64,000 nucleotides of DNA from NCBI GenBank assembly GCA_964020155.1, contig OZ026562.1, positions 1,800,001 through 1,864,000 on the forward strand. The letters are read 5' to 3'. The position numbers and the translations under genes were made by a program. This document shows, piece by piece, positions 1-26,842 of this stretch. The number at the start of each line of letters is the position of its first letter. Position 1 is the first letter of the stretch. Origin of the DNA: Chondrilla cf. caribensis. Its lineage: Eukaryota; Porifera; Demospongiae; Chondrillida; Chondrillidae. The notes beneath the pieces were generated by a model. The model made no database searches. It was not told the DNA's origin and worked only from the letters and a program-made list of their open reading frames with translations.

Positions 1-185
1 AGTTGCAATTGTACGACGTTTGGACTGGAATGATTTTGGCAAGGTAAACTGCGTCTGTTGAATACCTTGGAGTTGAAACACTCGTACATACGTGTCATCA
101 AGTATACATTATAGAATTGAACGTGTCTGTACACCAGAAATTAGAACTCTACATACAGGTGGACTTTGTACATTTAGAGGTGCAT
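1..185. other. non-coding, no recognisable feature
   Basis: I see no coding exon, RNA gene or clear repeat boundary here. The sequence around positions 120-180 resembles the flank of the 28-bp tandem unit that follows and the degenerate TA-flanked element near 45655. It is probably the body of an old inverted-repeat transposon. Confidence 0.4.
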
Positions 186-375
186 TAGTGCAGTTGAGTT
201 GATGTACTGTTACTGGTGTAGTTGAGTTGATGTACTGTTACTGGTGCAGTTGAGTTGATGTACTGTTACTGTTGTTGAACCTGTCTGTACAACTGAAAGG
301 AGACATCTCCATACAAGTGGTCACTATACATACAGAGGTGCATTGGTGTAGTTGAGTTAATGTACTGTTACTTTA
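186..375. repeat. short tandem repeat, 28-bp unit
   Basis: Three adjacent copies of a 28-bp unit (GTTGAGTTGATGTACTGTTA plus GTGGTGCA-like flank) run from about 186 to 270. A diverged copy lies at 340-375. A similar string recurs near 45740, so the unit probably derives from a dispersed inverted-repeat element. No coding potential. Confidence 0.6.
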
Positions 376-1512
376 GCAGTTCAACGTTAGGCGGTCACAG
401 TTGCATAGGTACGTACGTGTGTGTACATGCGCACCTCAGTATAATATTATATTGTTAAAAATTGTGTGGTTAGCATATTTCCTACTATCCAGATAACCTT
501 TGTTACCTACAGATGTTCACACTATCCACCTTTTACCTACTCAACAGCTGTGGATATTATGTCATATGACCTTGTGGGTGTTTTTTAGAATTAGAAGTAC
601 GTAGTACTACGTAGAGGTCTTGTCTATTTATATACTTGGTATACTGTCCTATTCTTCGTACACGATTACCAAATTTTAAAATTAGAAGTAAAGGTATTTG
701 TGGCCTTTTTACCTACATATGTACCGTACGCACCTCCCTGCATAGGGACAGTTTTGTGTTTTCCAAATTTTGGGATTCACATGTGTTGTGGGAAGGTCCA
801 TTCTTGAATTGGCGTGATTTGTAGCAGATTATGAGGGTGTGCTGATTGTGGTGATATCTCTTTTATGTAACTAGTAAAAATGTATGATATCAAGCGACAT
901 CGTTTCCTTTTTGTGGATGTTTGGCGAGTCCTCCTTTCCCGGGAGTATGTACTGTACCCCCCATTCTTTCATGTTTATACACAATTTTGGAGATGTTTTG
1001 CACATTTGTACAGTAGACAGTCATTTTCTTGAATTGGCACAATTTGTAGCAAATTACTTGTTGAGTCAAATGAGGTGCCACCGCAATTTTGGGAATTTAG
1101 GGTGTAGCCATCACCAGTCTTGTTCTTGAATTCATGTGATTTGTAACAATCTGAGCTCATGAGTGTCCTGAATATGGAGGTACGTGTTCGGGAATCTTAA
1201 TTGTCAGTGATGAACACAGACGGTGCATTTATTAAGCGACATTGTTTCCTGTGTGCGGAGATACTTCATTCATCGGGTTCAATTGATGGCAATGATGTAT
1301 GATGTTAAGTGATATCATTTCCTTTGTGTGGATGTGAAGGAGTACCTACATGGTAGGGGTAGGTGTGGTGGGCGTACTCAAATGATGATTTCATACTTTT
1401 TGATGGTGCACTCTGTTAGAGTTGTTTCAGGATAAATTTGCTTCATTTGCAGCCATGGGTAGTCCATCTTATGTGTGCAATGGGTACATAGTTTTTGATA
1501 AGGATTTTGAGC

Positions 1513-1640
1513 TGAATCGATAATATTCATTCTTTTGCCAATGTGCTATAAGGCCTTTTCAGAGAATACCGCTCCTCATCAGTAGCACTGGACAATGTTC
1601 TGAGTTGTCCATCTCCGCTGAGCAGAGTATTGGTTGGACT
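1513..1640. repeat. dispersed repeat, uninterrupted copy
   Basis: This segment contains GCCAATGTGCTATAAGGCC followed by CTCATCAGTAGCACTGG. The same sequence recurs at 2741-3040, where it is split after CTCATCAG by an insertion. This copy therefore shows the empty-site structure. The element type is unknown. Confidence 0.65.
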
Positions 1641-1680
1641 TTTAGCCTATCAGGTCGTTGCTAGTAGATGGTTATGGTTA

Positions 1681-2165
1681 TGGTTATGGGAATCTTATTT
1701 AAAGTGGGGAGGCCTTTAGCCCGAAGACTACTTTTCAAGGCACCCACTAATAAAAATAGTACAAGGCAAATAAATGAAAATGCAAGTTAATTCGACCATG
1801 CTAAAATGATTATAGATCATGCTGGAAATAAGTAGAGTATAATATTAGAACATTAAGTGTAGTTTAATAAGGAGATTTCATGCAGTGACATAAGACAAAT
1901 ATACAAGTGGCAGCTCGTTGATCATGCAGTAGAAGAAAAAATAAGACATCTTGCTGCTTTAGTGAATTCATCTAAACTTGCGGCACTTCTTAAACCTGCT
2001 GGCAAATCATTCCACATCTTAGCACCCTGGAATGCAAATGACTTTCGTCCATATTCATTTCTGATGACTGGAATACAAGTTCCTCTGGTGGAGGAGGATC
2101 TGGTGACATGTAGGTACATAGTTTTCTTCATCCTAAGTGCAAGTGTGGTATAGTGTGTGGTCATA
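1681..2165 (-). mobile_element. truncated non-LTR retrotransposon, reverse transcriptase C-terminus plus 3' end
   Basis: On the minus strand, positions 2164 to 1922 encode about 80 residues ending in the pattern RTxxGxRSFxxxGxxxWNxLPxxxRxxxSLxxFxxxL (here RNEYGRKSFAF, then KMWNDLPAGLRSAASLDEF). This is typical of the extreme C-terminus of LINE reverse transcriptases of the CR1/Jockey/L2 type. Downstream on the same strand lies a 3' untranslated part with GGCTAAAGGCCTCCCC (complement of about 1710-1730). The same 3' end recurs at 8964 (-) and 32420 (+). The copy is heavily 5'-truncated and inactive. Clade assignment is uncertain. Confidence 0.7.
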
Positions 2166-2225
2166 TGTACCGTGCATCATAATATACGTAGCTTAAACTA
2201 CTGTATTCTATGTTTTAGCTGATAG

Positions 2226-2440
2226 TTTGGTAGAGGCTCATGATGGCTACAACCTAGATAAAGGACTGGGTAATTCTCGAGTGATCACGTAGCAGTGGAA
2301 ACAGATTGGAATGATTAATATTGTATTGGAGTAGTGTAACTGACGAAGACCTTTGCGGTCGAAATGTCTTGCATTTGAACCTTTTCAGTCTGTTTCCACT
2401 GCTACGCGATTGCTCAAATATTACCCAGTCCCCTATGTTT
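2226..2440. mobile_element. foldback element with long inverted repeats and hammerhead-like core
   Basis: Arms of about 50 bp at 2262-2314 and 2382-2432 are inverted copies (GGACTGGGTAAT ... GTAGCAGTGGAAACAGA and its complement). Between them lies CTGACGAAGACC-TTTGC-GGTC-GAAA (2340-2364). A related copy lies at 43804-43937, including the complement of the outer flank TTTGGTAGAGGCTCATGAT. No protein is encoded. It could be a non-autonomous foldback transposon or a fragment of a Penelope-like element. Confidence 0.55.
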
Positions 2441-2816
2441 TAGCCTCCTTACCTACTACATGGGTGGTCAGTGTCTCTGATATAAACCACCTCTCCCATA
2501 CTTATTTCCCTATACTGTATTTGTGCTAAAGTCATACTTCATTAATATGTAAAAACCTGTCTTATATACAATATCCACACAATTTACTACTTTTCAACTA
2601 TGTAGTACTTCATGTGTACATGTGAAGGTCTCCTTTTTAGAGATTTTAATTCCTACCTGACCTCTTATGGGCATTTGTCCTCAAATAACTTTTGTCTACA
2701 CATACGGTATGTAGTAGTCTCATCTACAACATAAAGGATTTCAATCTGAATTGGTAATATTCATTTCTTTGCCAATGTGCTATAAGGCCTTTTCAGAGAA
2801 AACAACTCCTCATCAG

Positions 2817-2991
2817 CTGCCGGATTTTTCCCTTTTCTCCTTTCTTTGTGAGCAGGTTGAATTGCATCAAGTATTCACAACCACCACACACCTGCTAAAT
2901 TATCTAGAGTTGAACGTTAAAATTCATGACATGATCAGATTGATTGATTTAGATGTACAGAATCGAAGATGATTAAATAATTTGTAAATAA
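2817..2991. mobile_element. SINE-like insertion with target duplication
   Basis: This 175-bp block interrupts a repeat that is intact at 1513-1640. It is flanked by CTCATCAG at 2809-2816 and again at 2992-2999. Its start (CCTTTTCTCCTTTCTTTGTGAGCAGGTTG) resembles the region after box B in the SINE copies at 30270 and 36248, so it looks like a 5'-truncated tRNA-derived SINE. Confidence 0.6.
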
Positions 2992-3042
2992 CTCATCAGT
3001 AGCACTGGGCAATGTTCTGAGTTATCAATCTCTGCTATGCGT

Positions 3043-3123
3043 AGGACTACTCCATGAAATTTCAAAACTGGTGCAAATCAACAGTAATTCGCAACAGCCC
3101 TTGGACACAAACACACACGCACG

Positions 3124-3182
<59 letters not shown>
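3043..3182. repeat. left arm of inverted repeat flanking a DIMT1 exon
   Basis: Unique sequence 3043-3108 followed by a (CA)n tract to about 3182. The unique part is an imperfect (about 90 percent by eye) inverted copy of 3551-3612. Shared core: CAATTCGCAACAGCCCTTGG and its complement. Confidence 0.8.
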
Positions 3183-3185
<3 letters not shown>

Positions 3186-3272
3186 GAGAAAAAGAGAGAG
3201 AGATACATACAGAGGACTACACTGAACCCTATTAGTCCACTACTCATCCATAACGTCCTTATGCCTACCTAA

Positions 3273-8393
<5,121 letters not shown>

Positions 8394-8679
8394 ACTGATA
8401 ATGTGATACTGTATGTGTACCAATGTTTGTGTGATTGATGTCTTGTTCGTGAACAAACATGTTCACAATTAAATATTATAATGTATTATATAATACAAAA
8501 TGATATGTTCACATTTTACACATGTATACTATAATGGGTACTAGTGGTGTAATACCAAAATATAAAAAAAGAAAATTACGTGTCTTGTGACTATTAATTT
8601 TGTGAAATTTACATATAATTACTTAACACGAATATTTCCATCCATTTTATAGTTATAACACCCAGGAAGGTTATCAGTA

Positions 8680-8854
8680 CAGTGAATTCTCGGTAATATG
8701 CCACCACTTTATCTGCCAAACGCTTTAATCCACCACAATTTCCCAGTACCAATATAATGTACAAGTGTCAATGAATATCCAGTCAATCCCCCAAACTTGT
8801 TAACACGCCATATTCTTTGAAAATGAATTGTGGCGGATTAACGAGTATTCACTG
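8680..8854. mobile_element. TA-flanked MITE, family with TTAATCCGCC ends
   Basis: 175 bp starting CAGTGAATTCTCGGTAAT and ending TTAACGAGTATTCACTG, flanked by TA on both sides. The ends are inverted copies of each other. Sister copies lie at 10395, 20382, 53399 and 58445. TA duplications and CAGT ends fit the Tc1/mariner-pogo group. No transposase. Confidence 0.75.
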
Positions 8855-8963
8855 TATATATATATTCGGCAGTGTCTGTGGTGCTATAGGGATTGAATGC
8901 TGGTGATCATGAGGCCTGTATCACATCTGGTAAACAGCAATGTAACAGTAATTGTGCTGTTAG

Positions 8964-9110
8964 GCTAGGTGAGGTGGGCTTATTTATTCTGGGGAGGCCT
9001 TTAGCCAATGGCTACTACACTAGGCACTCAATACAACACAAGACAACAAGTAGAAAATACGGATAAGATAAGATAAGGTCATAAATTCTGTCACTGTTGG
9101 TCAAATAAAA
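8964..9110 (-). mobile_element. LINE 3' end fragment
   Basis: It shares GGGGAGGCCTTTAGCC (plus strand) with 1710-1730 and, in reverse orientation, with 32540-32590. It is the 3' untranslated end of the same non-LTR element family on the minus strand; no reverse transcriptase remains. Confidence 0.6.
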
Positions 9111-9299
9111 GCGGCATGCACGACTTGAGCCATTATGAGTCGTAAGGACACTACACAGACCATGGTGACCTTATATACAGCAAATAATCGTAAGCATCAC
9201 CTTGAGATCAATACATACAATACTTGCTTAAAATGCAAATACAGGATGATGGTATTAATAAGTGTCATATATGGACATGTGAGAGTGATTTTATCTTTT

Positions 9300-10140
9300 T
9301 ATCTAGCAGGTGTCTAAAGCTGAATTTTGATACACTCGTAATCTGCATATGTGACCTGTAACCCCAGCTGCTTTCCAAGGGCAGAACTTAATTGGCTCAT
9401 TGTACATATACTGCACATATTATACTAGAGAGAACAGGGAGAAAACATTAAGCACCTTTTAGCAAATCCCATGGCAGAAGAAATGTGTCAAGCTACGTAT
9501 AATATTTGGTTCAACATAGCTTGGGTTGTGAACTAAATTCGGAAACACTCCCCACCATTGTACATGTTAGAATTTAATTCTCACCTCAAGCCAGGTCTGG
9601 ACCAAATATCAGCTGGACATGCCCCCTCTGCCATGAGCTACATCAAAAGGTGCTTAGTGTGATGCATTCTCCCTATTCTCCCCCATTGGAAATATTAAGG
9701 AATTCCAAATGTACCTCGGATTTCAGGGCACATATGGAATTGGGGTGTTTCAGAATTTAGCTCCCATCTCAAGCTAGGTCTGGACCACATATCGGCTTAA
9801 CACACCTCCTCTGCTATGAAATATATCAAACGTTTCTCAGCGTTATTCTCTCTATTCTCTTCCATACATGGGAAATAGTGAGCACCTCGGAATATAGCTA
9901 GGCTTACAGGCCACGTACAGAATTGGGGAGTGTTTGTGCATCTGCTTTGCCATGAGCTACATTAAAAGGTGCTTGGTGTTATTCTTCCTATTTTCTCCCA
10001 TACATTGCAATATTAAGCACTTTCGCTTGTGCCAGAACTATCGGCCACAAACAAAGATGGAGAGTGTTTCAGAATTCAGTTCCTGTCTAAAGCTAGTTCT
10101 GGACCAAATGTCAGCTTGATATGCCCCTTCTGCCATGATG
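9300..10140. repeat. diverged dispersed repeat copies in intergenic DNA
   Basis: Several mutually similar stretches contain CTCAAGCCAGGTCTGGACCA/AATATCAGCT and GCCATGAGCTACATTAAAAGGTGCT at about 9590, 9770 and 9950-10130. A similar string lies near 4320-4380. They are copies of one unclassified interspersed repeat. No gene is visible. Confidence 0.55.
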
Positions 10141-10394
10141 TGTTCTAACTCTATTTTTGCAGCACTAAACCATCCAGCCGTACAAAATAAGGTCAAAACA
10201 CCTACAAGGCATAGGTTATGTGTACTTGGCAGTCTCCATGGTGCTATGGGGTCAAATTCTGGTCTTGGTATCAAACTATCCAAACCTCCAAAAATGTTAT
10301 TTTGGCTGAACTATTCAGTGCTTCATAAGACTTAGAATAATGTATAATATAAAAGATTTCCACTGTGTATATTATATATTATTAATATTATATA

Positions 10395-10569
10395 CAGTGA
10401 ATACTTGTTAATCCGCCGCAATTTGTTTTCAAAGAATATGGTGGGTTAACGTGTTTGGCGGATTAACTGGATGTTCATTGGTACTTGTACATTATATTGG
10501 CACTGGGAAATTGTGGCGGATTAAAAAGTTTGGCGTATAAAGCGGTGGCGGATTAACGAGAATTTACTG
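10395..10569. mobile_element. TA-flanked MITE, family with TTAATCCGCC ends
   Basis: 175 bp from CAGTGAATACTTGTTAATCC to GATTAACGAGAATTTACTG with TA on both sides. It is the most complete copy of the family, with an internal inverted block (TTTGGCGGATTAACTGG). Confidence 0.8.
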
Positions 10570-11027
10570 TAGTCATAAAAGCCACAATGGCTCTAAGACC
10601 AAACAGTATAGCGTTGACAAAAGTAGATATGTGAGTTAAACAAATTAAAGAAAAGTAGCAAACAACAACCAAAAAATGCATGATTTACCCTCAGGACAAT
10701 AAATCTGAACATATGTACACATTGTACACAGTAGTAACTTGCCTATCATTATAATATTATTATACATGCAATAATTAATCGAATTTATCTTTATTCTCTA
10801 TACATACACACATAAAATATATCAAATAGGTACCATAGCAATCATAAGACTTATTATGACGCTTTAAAATATGCTATAATATAATTATTATTATGAAATT
10901 GTAATGCTATATATTATATTATATACATGACTTAAACCATTATGGTGGATGTATACTACGTACATGCATGTGTGTAATTATACATGTATGTAAGCAGTAT
11001 ATTAAATCCACACAAGTCACATGCAAG

Positions 11028-11196
11028 TCATGTGTACACAGAACTACGGAGTAGGCTGCTGTTGTACTTGGAGAGGTGTGACTTGTTCGGTTGAAGGTTC
11101 CTACTGTAGCGGAGAACTGTCGTTGTCATTTTATGATTGGTTGCACTCAGTCTCTCTGAGAAATGACAGAGAATAACAGTGTGTGTGTGTGTGTGT

Positions 11197-11264
<68 letters not shown>

Positions 11265-11370
11265 ATGTGTGTGTGTGTGCGTGCGCACGCACGCGCATGT
11301 GTACGTGTGTGTGTGTGTGTGTGTGTGTGTACGTGTGTGTGTACATGTGCATATATGTGCTGTGATTATG
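11028..11370. repeat. (TG)n microsatellite, interrupted
   Basis: TG-rich tract mainly 11179-11350 with CG and CATG interruptions, in the DIMT1-PKA intergenic region. Long frames over it are low-complexity artefacts. The non-repetitive flanks show no exon. Confidence 0.85.
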
Positions 11371-11479
11371 GACATATACTGGAATACTGACACATGTTTA
11401 AACACATCATATAGCTCACAAACCTCGGCCATTCAAGAAATAGCTTACATGTCCCCGCCACGTGTCTACTCTTGCTTGT

Positions 11480-11925
11480 TCACAGTTCTATAGAGTTGAA
11501 ATGAAAAAAAAAGCATTCACCAAAAGTAGCAATGTATGCTGTGGTGGAAGTACGTTATACAGGCCGCTAAACATATACAAGTGAATCAAGTATATCACAC
11601 ACTCTATTGGGTAGGCATGATAGGGCACCTTTCGAATCAGTCGTCTGTTTTCCATATCTCGTTGCCATTCGGGGACGTATCTCTTTGGTATCAACGGATG
11701 GGCAGCAGAGAACACCGGAAAACTATTCATCCTCACCAAACAGCCAGAAATTCAACCGTGTATACGTATACACACCACCTATCGTTCTCCGAGCAACGCC
11801 AATAGTCACGAACAGATCGACCACGCCCTTCAGATTGGTCTTGCGTGGCCAGACTACATACGGCTCGATGAATAAACTTGTAGTTGATCACGATTTAGCA
11901 CATATCACAGTCGACTGTTAGTCCA
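11480..11925. other. complex intergenic segment, possible coding remnant, unassigned
   Basis: Unlike its surroundings, this stretch is not low-complexity and stays open in several frames. On the minus strand, about 11885-11735 reads ...GVVDLFVTIGVARRTIGG... and ends in a stop, while another frame reads PLIPKRYVPEWQRDMENRRL. Neither has a convincing start or splice framework, and I do not recognise a family. It may be a diverged gene fragment or the upstream part of the PKA promoter region. Confidence 0.25.
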
Positions 11926-12185
11926 TGTTTCGAGCTAGCATGTCCTTATTTGAGTGGCGATCGAATACTTAACGTCAGGCGTGGAGTTATGCGGCTACTG
12001 CTATACACGGCATTAATTTCTAAGTTGGCACAGCCGCAAAAGCAATATATTCGGTGGTGACGAAAAAATGATTGGCTAACCTAATCGATTATCTTTCTCT
12101 AAAATATTGTACGTTTATAGTTGTCACTTTACATGGATAAAGCAGTTATTTCTACACTTTTGATGCTTTCAGAGCAAAAGCATCG

Positions 12186-12210
12186 TCGAAAATGGCGGCT
12201 ATGTCATAAA
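12186..12210 (+). promoter_or_regulatory. YY1-like motif and short uORF upstream of PKA
   Basis: GAAAATGGCGGC at about 12189-12199 matches the metazoan YY1 promoter consensus. Its ATG opens a five-codon frame (12192-12209, MAAMS stop) about 110 bp before the PKA start codon. If it is within the transcript, this upstream frame could modulate translation. Motif match by eye only. Confidence 0.45.
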
Positions 12211-12321
12211 GATATTCATCGGTTTAATTGCACCGTATATCCCTAATTGTCCGTTCACTGGAACGCGATTCAGTAATAATTGGGTACTTAGTAAACCCAA
12301 GGACTTCAGGAATTCGAAGAG

Positions 12322-21898
<9,577 letters not shown>

Positions 21899-22254
21899 CT
21901 CCACCTAGTCCATTCAGGAACTGTATGCATGACACTAGATAATATAATTATATTGTTATTATTGTTATTACATATGGTGTATTTCAGTTCATAGTTCATT
22001 TGCCGTTGTTTTACTTAGTTTCACATTGTGTGTTTCTGTATGCACTTTTAATTAGTGATAGCCAGTTATTATTGCGTCTAATGTGTACGTATGTAATTAA
22101 TTGAAATGGCATAATTATTATTCTACATTGTATTTCCCACGGAAAAGTATTGTGAATAGTACTAGTGTATGTATTTTAATGAATTTGTTGCTTAGTTTGT
22201 ATACAAAGTGCTATGTACATGTCCAAGCAAGCATGCTTGTGAGGATTTGCATTT

Positions 22255-22298
<44 letters not shown>

Positions 22299-22642
22299 GC
22301 ACATGCACACACACACATACACACATGCATGTGCATGCACACACCATGAATGTCCATGCACACACAGATACCAGGATAACATGCATGTGATCATAGACCA
22401 TTGGATATTCGTAACTGTATACTGTATTCTGGCTGACCCCTTGCTGGACACAGTCCCATTTTTAGTGGAGACGAGAGCCCAGACCCATTCTTGTTCCCAA
22501 TTTAAAATTGGAAACGAGAATGGGACTGGGCAATGCTGGGCAAGCCGAGTACGGTTCTTGGCTGGTACGAAGAAATTGCACGTGACAAGGAAAACCAAAG
22601 CATTGCCTGGGGCCAGTGCGAGTTACTATCGTACCGTGCAGA
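21899..22642. other. spacer between PKA and Ldh2-like gene
   Basis: Contains the PKA 3' untranslated region (AT-rich, no perfect AATAAA noticed near the stop), a (CA)n tract at about 22257-22330 and the presumed promoter of the next gene. No exon recognised. Confidence 0.6.
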
Positions 22643-25600
22643 ATGTTGTCTGTTTCTTTTTTAACACGGTATGTTGTAGAAAAGGCGGTATTTGCTATTA
22701 GTGGATGGCCGGAAAAAGATCAAACCCGTGTCAAATACAAGTCCGTATTCCCGGGAGAAGTGAGGTACTTCGTTCAAACATGCATGATGCAAGTCGGAGC
22801 TAAAGAAGAACACGCCTCGTCCTTAGCGGAACTCCTTGTCTCGGCTGACACAAGGGGTCACTACAGCCATGGACTAAACAGACTAGGTGATTGTAAAACA
22901 TCTAATGGTAAAAGTAAAAGTTGTAATATTGAGTGCGCTAATGAACACATGCAGGTATACACGCTTTGTTAGGGGTCATCTTCAACCGAAAGACAAGTGC
23001 CTTGTATTCTCTACCCCCTACTCGATCATAAAAGATATTTGCTATAAGTGTGTCCTTCATAGACAAGACACTCCTGAACACAAACTGTTTTGTTCTTGTT
23101 CATATTATGTTCAACTCTCCTGTAAGGGTGAAATGGCGAAAACTATCATTTAATCCATTTTCAGAGATGTATGTGAAAGAAGTGGAGTCAGGTATGTGTG
23201 ACGGGCAGGTCTCCCCGATAGTGGTCCAGGAGACTCCTGCAACAGCCTTTGTTGATGGTCGGAGTGGAATGGGACCCGTAAGTCTTTGTCTGGGATTTGC
23301 AGGGTGTATATACGATGTATGAATATCTATGCACATGTATGGATGTGTGAGTGTGGGTATATGGATGTGTATGTGTGTGGGTATATAGGCATGTATGGAG
23401 ATGTGTGTATAGGAGATATACGAGTATGTATGGGTGTGTGAGTGTGGATATATTATGTGTGTGTACATGGGTGTGTATCCAAGTGGGTTATAGGCATGTA
23501 TGGAGATGTGTGTATAGGAGATATACGAGTATGTGTAGCGAATTTGTTATGACACGCAAGGGAACTCACACGATCACAATCATTTATTACCAAAGAAATA
23601 GGAATGCAGCCGGCATTACACTTTACTACATCTACACAGGCCTATAAATACACTCAAAAACTAGATGATCATGCAAGCAAATGATAAATGCTTAAATAGA
23701 CGAGGGTGACCTCTCACAGTATGTTCTAGACTTAGGACACTTAATAGATTTTACCACAGATAGGTTTCATGCAGACTAAACCATGCTAAAGGTGAAGTGA
23801 ATCACACACATTACACCTAGTAATCACTTAGGAAGTTTAGGATGTTGTCTACTTTGAGAGTTCAACAGACATTACGTATGTATGGGTGTGTGTGTGTGGA
23901 TATATGTGTGTGTGTATGTGTGTGAGTATGAGGGCCCCTATGTGTGTGGGGGTGTAAATTGTTGTATGGATTAGTGAAGTTCTTTCTAATTCAACATTTT
24001 TGTTACAGAATGGAAAAAGTACTTTGTTTCTTTGTAATGGCAATAAATGAGCCATTTCATCAAACTCACTGTTGACTAGTACTATTGCACATACTTCTGA
24101 ACTTTCTGACCTATTTGCTGCCATCAACTAATCTCATTTTTGTATTTTTTTTTTCCTTCATCTAGTATATTCTTGTAATTTACATTCATGATATAGTAAA
24201 TTCTTGTAATTTATCTTCATAGTATAGTATTTCCTGTAATTTATATTCATTAGCTGGTATATTTATGTTCCTAGTATCCTTGTTTTTTTACGTATAGTAG
24301 GTTTCATTCTTATTTGTATGGTACTTATGGCACCTTTCACAGGTTATTGGCACCTTCTGCATGGATTTGGCAATTGAGAAAGCTAAGAAAGTCGGTGTAG
24401 CATGGGTCAACTGCACAGGTATTTGACGTACATGTACACTACTTGACAATGACAACTCACATCTGTACATGTGTGTTCACAGATACTAGACAGGGGCAGA
24501 CCATCATGGGGCGAGCCTACTGCTCTAGCTATTAGCCATGAAATTTAAGCCCAATACCAAGGGAATGTTAAGCTCACTGGATGTCAACCTGCTAAATGTT
24601 GAGACACACACAGTCCTTTTTTCTAGGCTTTGGGACTTGCCACTGGTCTCCCAGCTAGAATAGTGTCTACTGAATTCGCAGAATGACCAAATGTGCAGTT
24701 TCTGCAGAAAGTCCCTGTAAAGCTGTCCATGGGTGTTCGACCTTATGTGGGTGACCATTTTTTTCAAATTGCACGCTTGGTGTAAATACGAGAAGCACAT
24801 TTTACATCCTCTAATCAGACAGGTTACGATGGTGTGGTGGTCAGGTGATAGGATCCCTAGGTTCCAGGTTGGGTAGTTTGATTCCCGGATCTGACCTTTT
24901 CATTTTTGTATAAATTGTACACATTTTACTGCTTGCAATTTTGAATTTGATTAATGATTGAATGTTTGTTAGGTTCAAATCACTATGGCATTGCCGGCTG
25001 GTATGCTATCAGAGCAGCTCAAAATGGACTTATAGTGAGTGTGATGTGCTTGATTATGTGTGCACACACACGTGTGTGTGTGTGCGCGCCTGTGTACACT
25101 TGCGTGTGATTGTATGCGTGTATTCCTTACATAAGTATATACGTGTTCCACATCTCCAATAGGGAATGTCTTTCACCAATACCTCGCCATTTCAAGTGCC
25201 AACAAGGGCTAGCAAACCTAGTCTCGGTACCAATCCCATTGCATTCGCAGCTCCGGGAAAGGACGGAGATCACTTTGTGCTCGACATGGCCACTTCAACC
25301 GTGGCCCTCGGCAAGGTGGAGGTGTGTCTCAGAAAGGGAGCCGCTATACCCAACTCCTGGGGTGTGGACTCAAGTGGCTTAGTAAGTTTGTGTCAACCCA
25401 CATGAGAGTTATGGTGTATTTTATGAGTATTATATGTGTGTAAGTACACTAGTAGATTATGTAGTTATAGAGGTTTCATTGGAACCAACGTGCTTGGGAA
25501 GGTGCTGAAGATCTGACCTATGCTGCCTGATTAAACTAGATGTGGAAATGAAGATAATTAATACAATTAATTATATGCTATGTAGTATTTGTGATTATTA

Positions 25601-26377
25601 TTGTACAGTTATTAATTGTGAAATGTTGTCAAGTTGTGCCAGGTACTATTGAATGGATTGGCTCCACTAAATGGCCTGCGTACCTACATATATATGTACT
25701 CACATACAGTACTTTATCGAGGTTTCATGTATGCACATGAGTAGGTACATGCATCGTATGAAGGCTCTGTACTTTTTAACAGGAGACGAATGATCCTCAT
25801 CTTGTCATGAAAGGAGGTGGTCTCCTGCCCCTCGGTGGGGTTGAGGAGACAGGTGGATACAAAGGGTACGGACTGGCAGCGATGGTGGAGGTGTTGTGTG
25901 GGATTCTCAGTGGTGGACCATTTGGAACTCACATAAGGAAGTGGGGCGTCAGTGATGATGTTGCTAATTTGGTATGAATTCACACACCCATTCAGTTGTT
26001 GCATTATGTGATTTTCACAATTTCTGCAAATCTGCACTCGTTTTACATCTTCTGTGTATGCCATTCATATCTTATTGTGTTTTGACATTTTGGAATGTGT
26101 AACAATCTAACATTGACTGGTTGCAAAATTGATTAGGTTTGTGTTTTGTCAGCGAAAATTGATGATTACCTATTATTGCAGTGGGTGTAAAGCATGTGCA
26201 TTGCCTTCTTGCTGTCCAGGGCCAGTCCTACATGGCTATGAATCCCAGCTGCTTTGCTCCTGGTTTCCAAGAGAGGTTAAAGACAATGATGGATGAATTA
26301 CGCAATCTAGAACCTGTAAGTGTAGGTGGTCTCCCTCCCTCCCTCCCTCCCTCCCTCTCTCCCTCCCTCCCTCCCTA

Positions 26378-26444
<67 letters not shown>

Positions 26445-26789
26445 CATCACAATATTAAGAGTATAGAAGGATAATTGTATTATTGTGATAATTGCACAGG
26501 CGTATTACAAACACAATGAATACACATACTGTATGTATGTGCACACACCTAACAATGTACTGCCAATGTATAGTACCTATGTACATACCTACAAACATGC
26601 TACAGACAACAATAATCATCTACATCAGACACACTCATGTATATTGTGGTGCATTAAAACACATGTATGTACTTCACAGATTGATTCTAGTAAGCCTGTT
26701 CTCGTGGCTGGAGATCCTGAACGTCACCACAGTGTGAAGGTGGATGACAAGGGAGTGATTTTCTATCCAGAGCAGTTAATTTCTGCATT

Positions 26790-26842
<53 letters not shown>

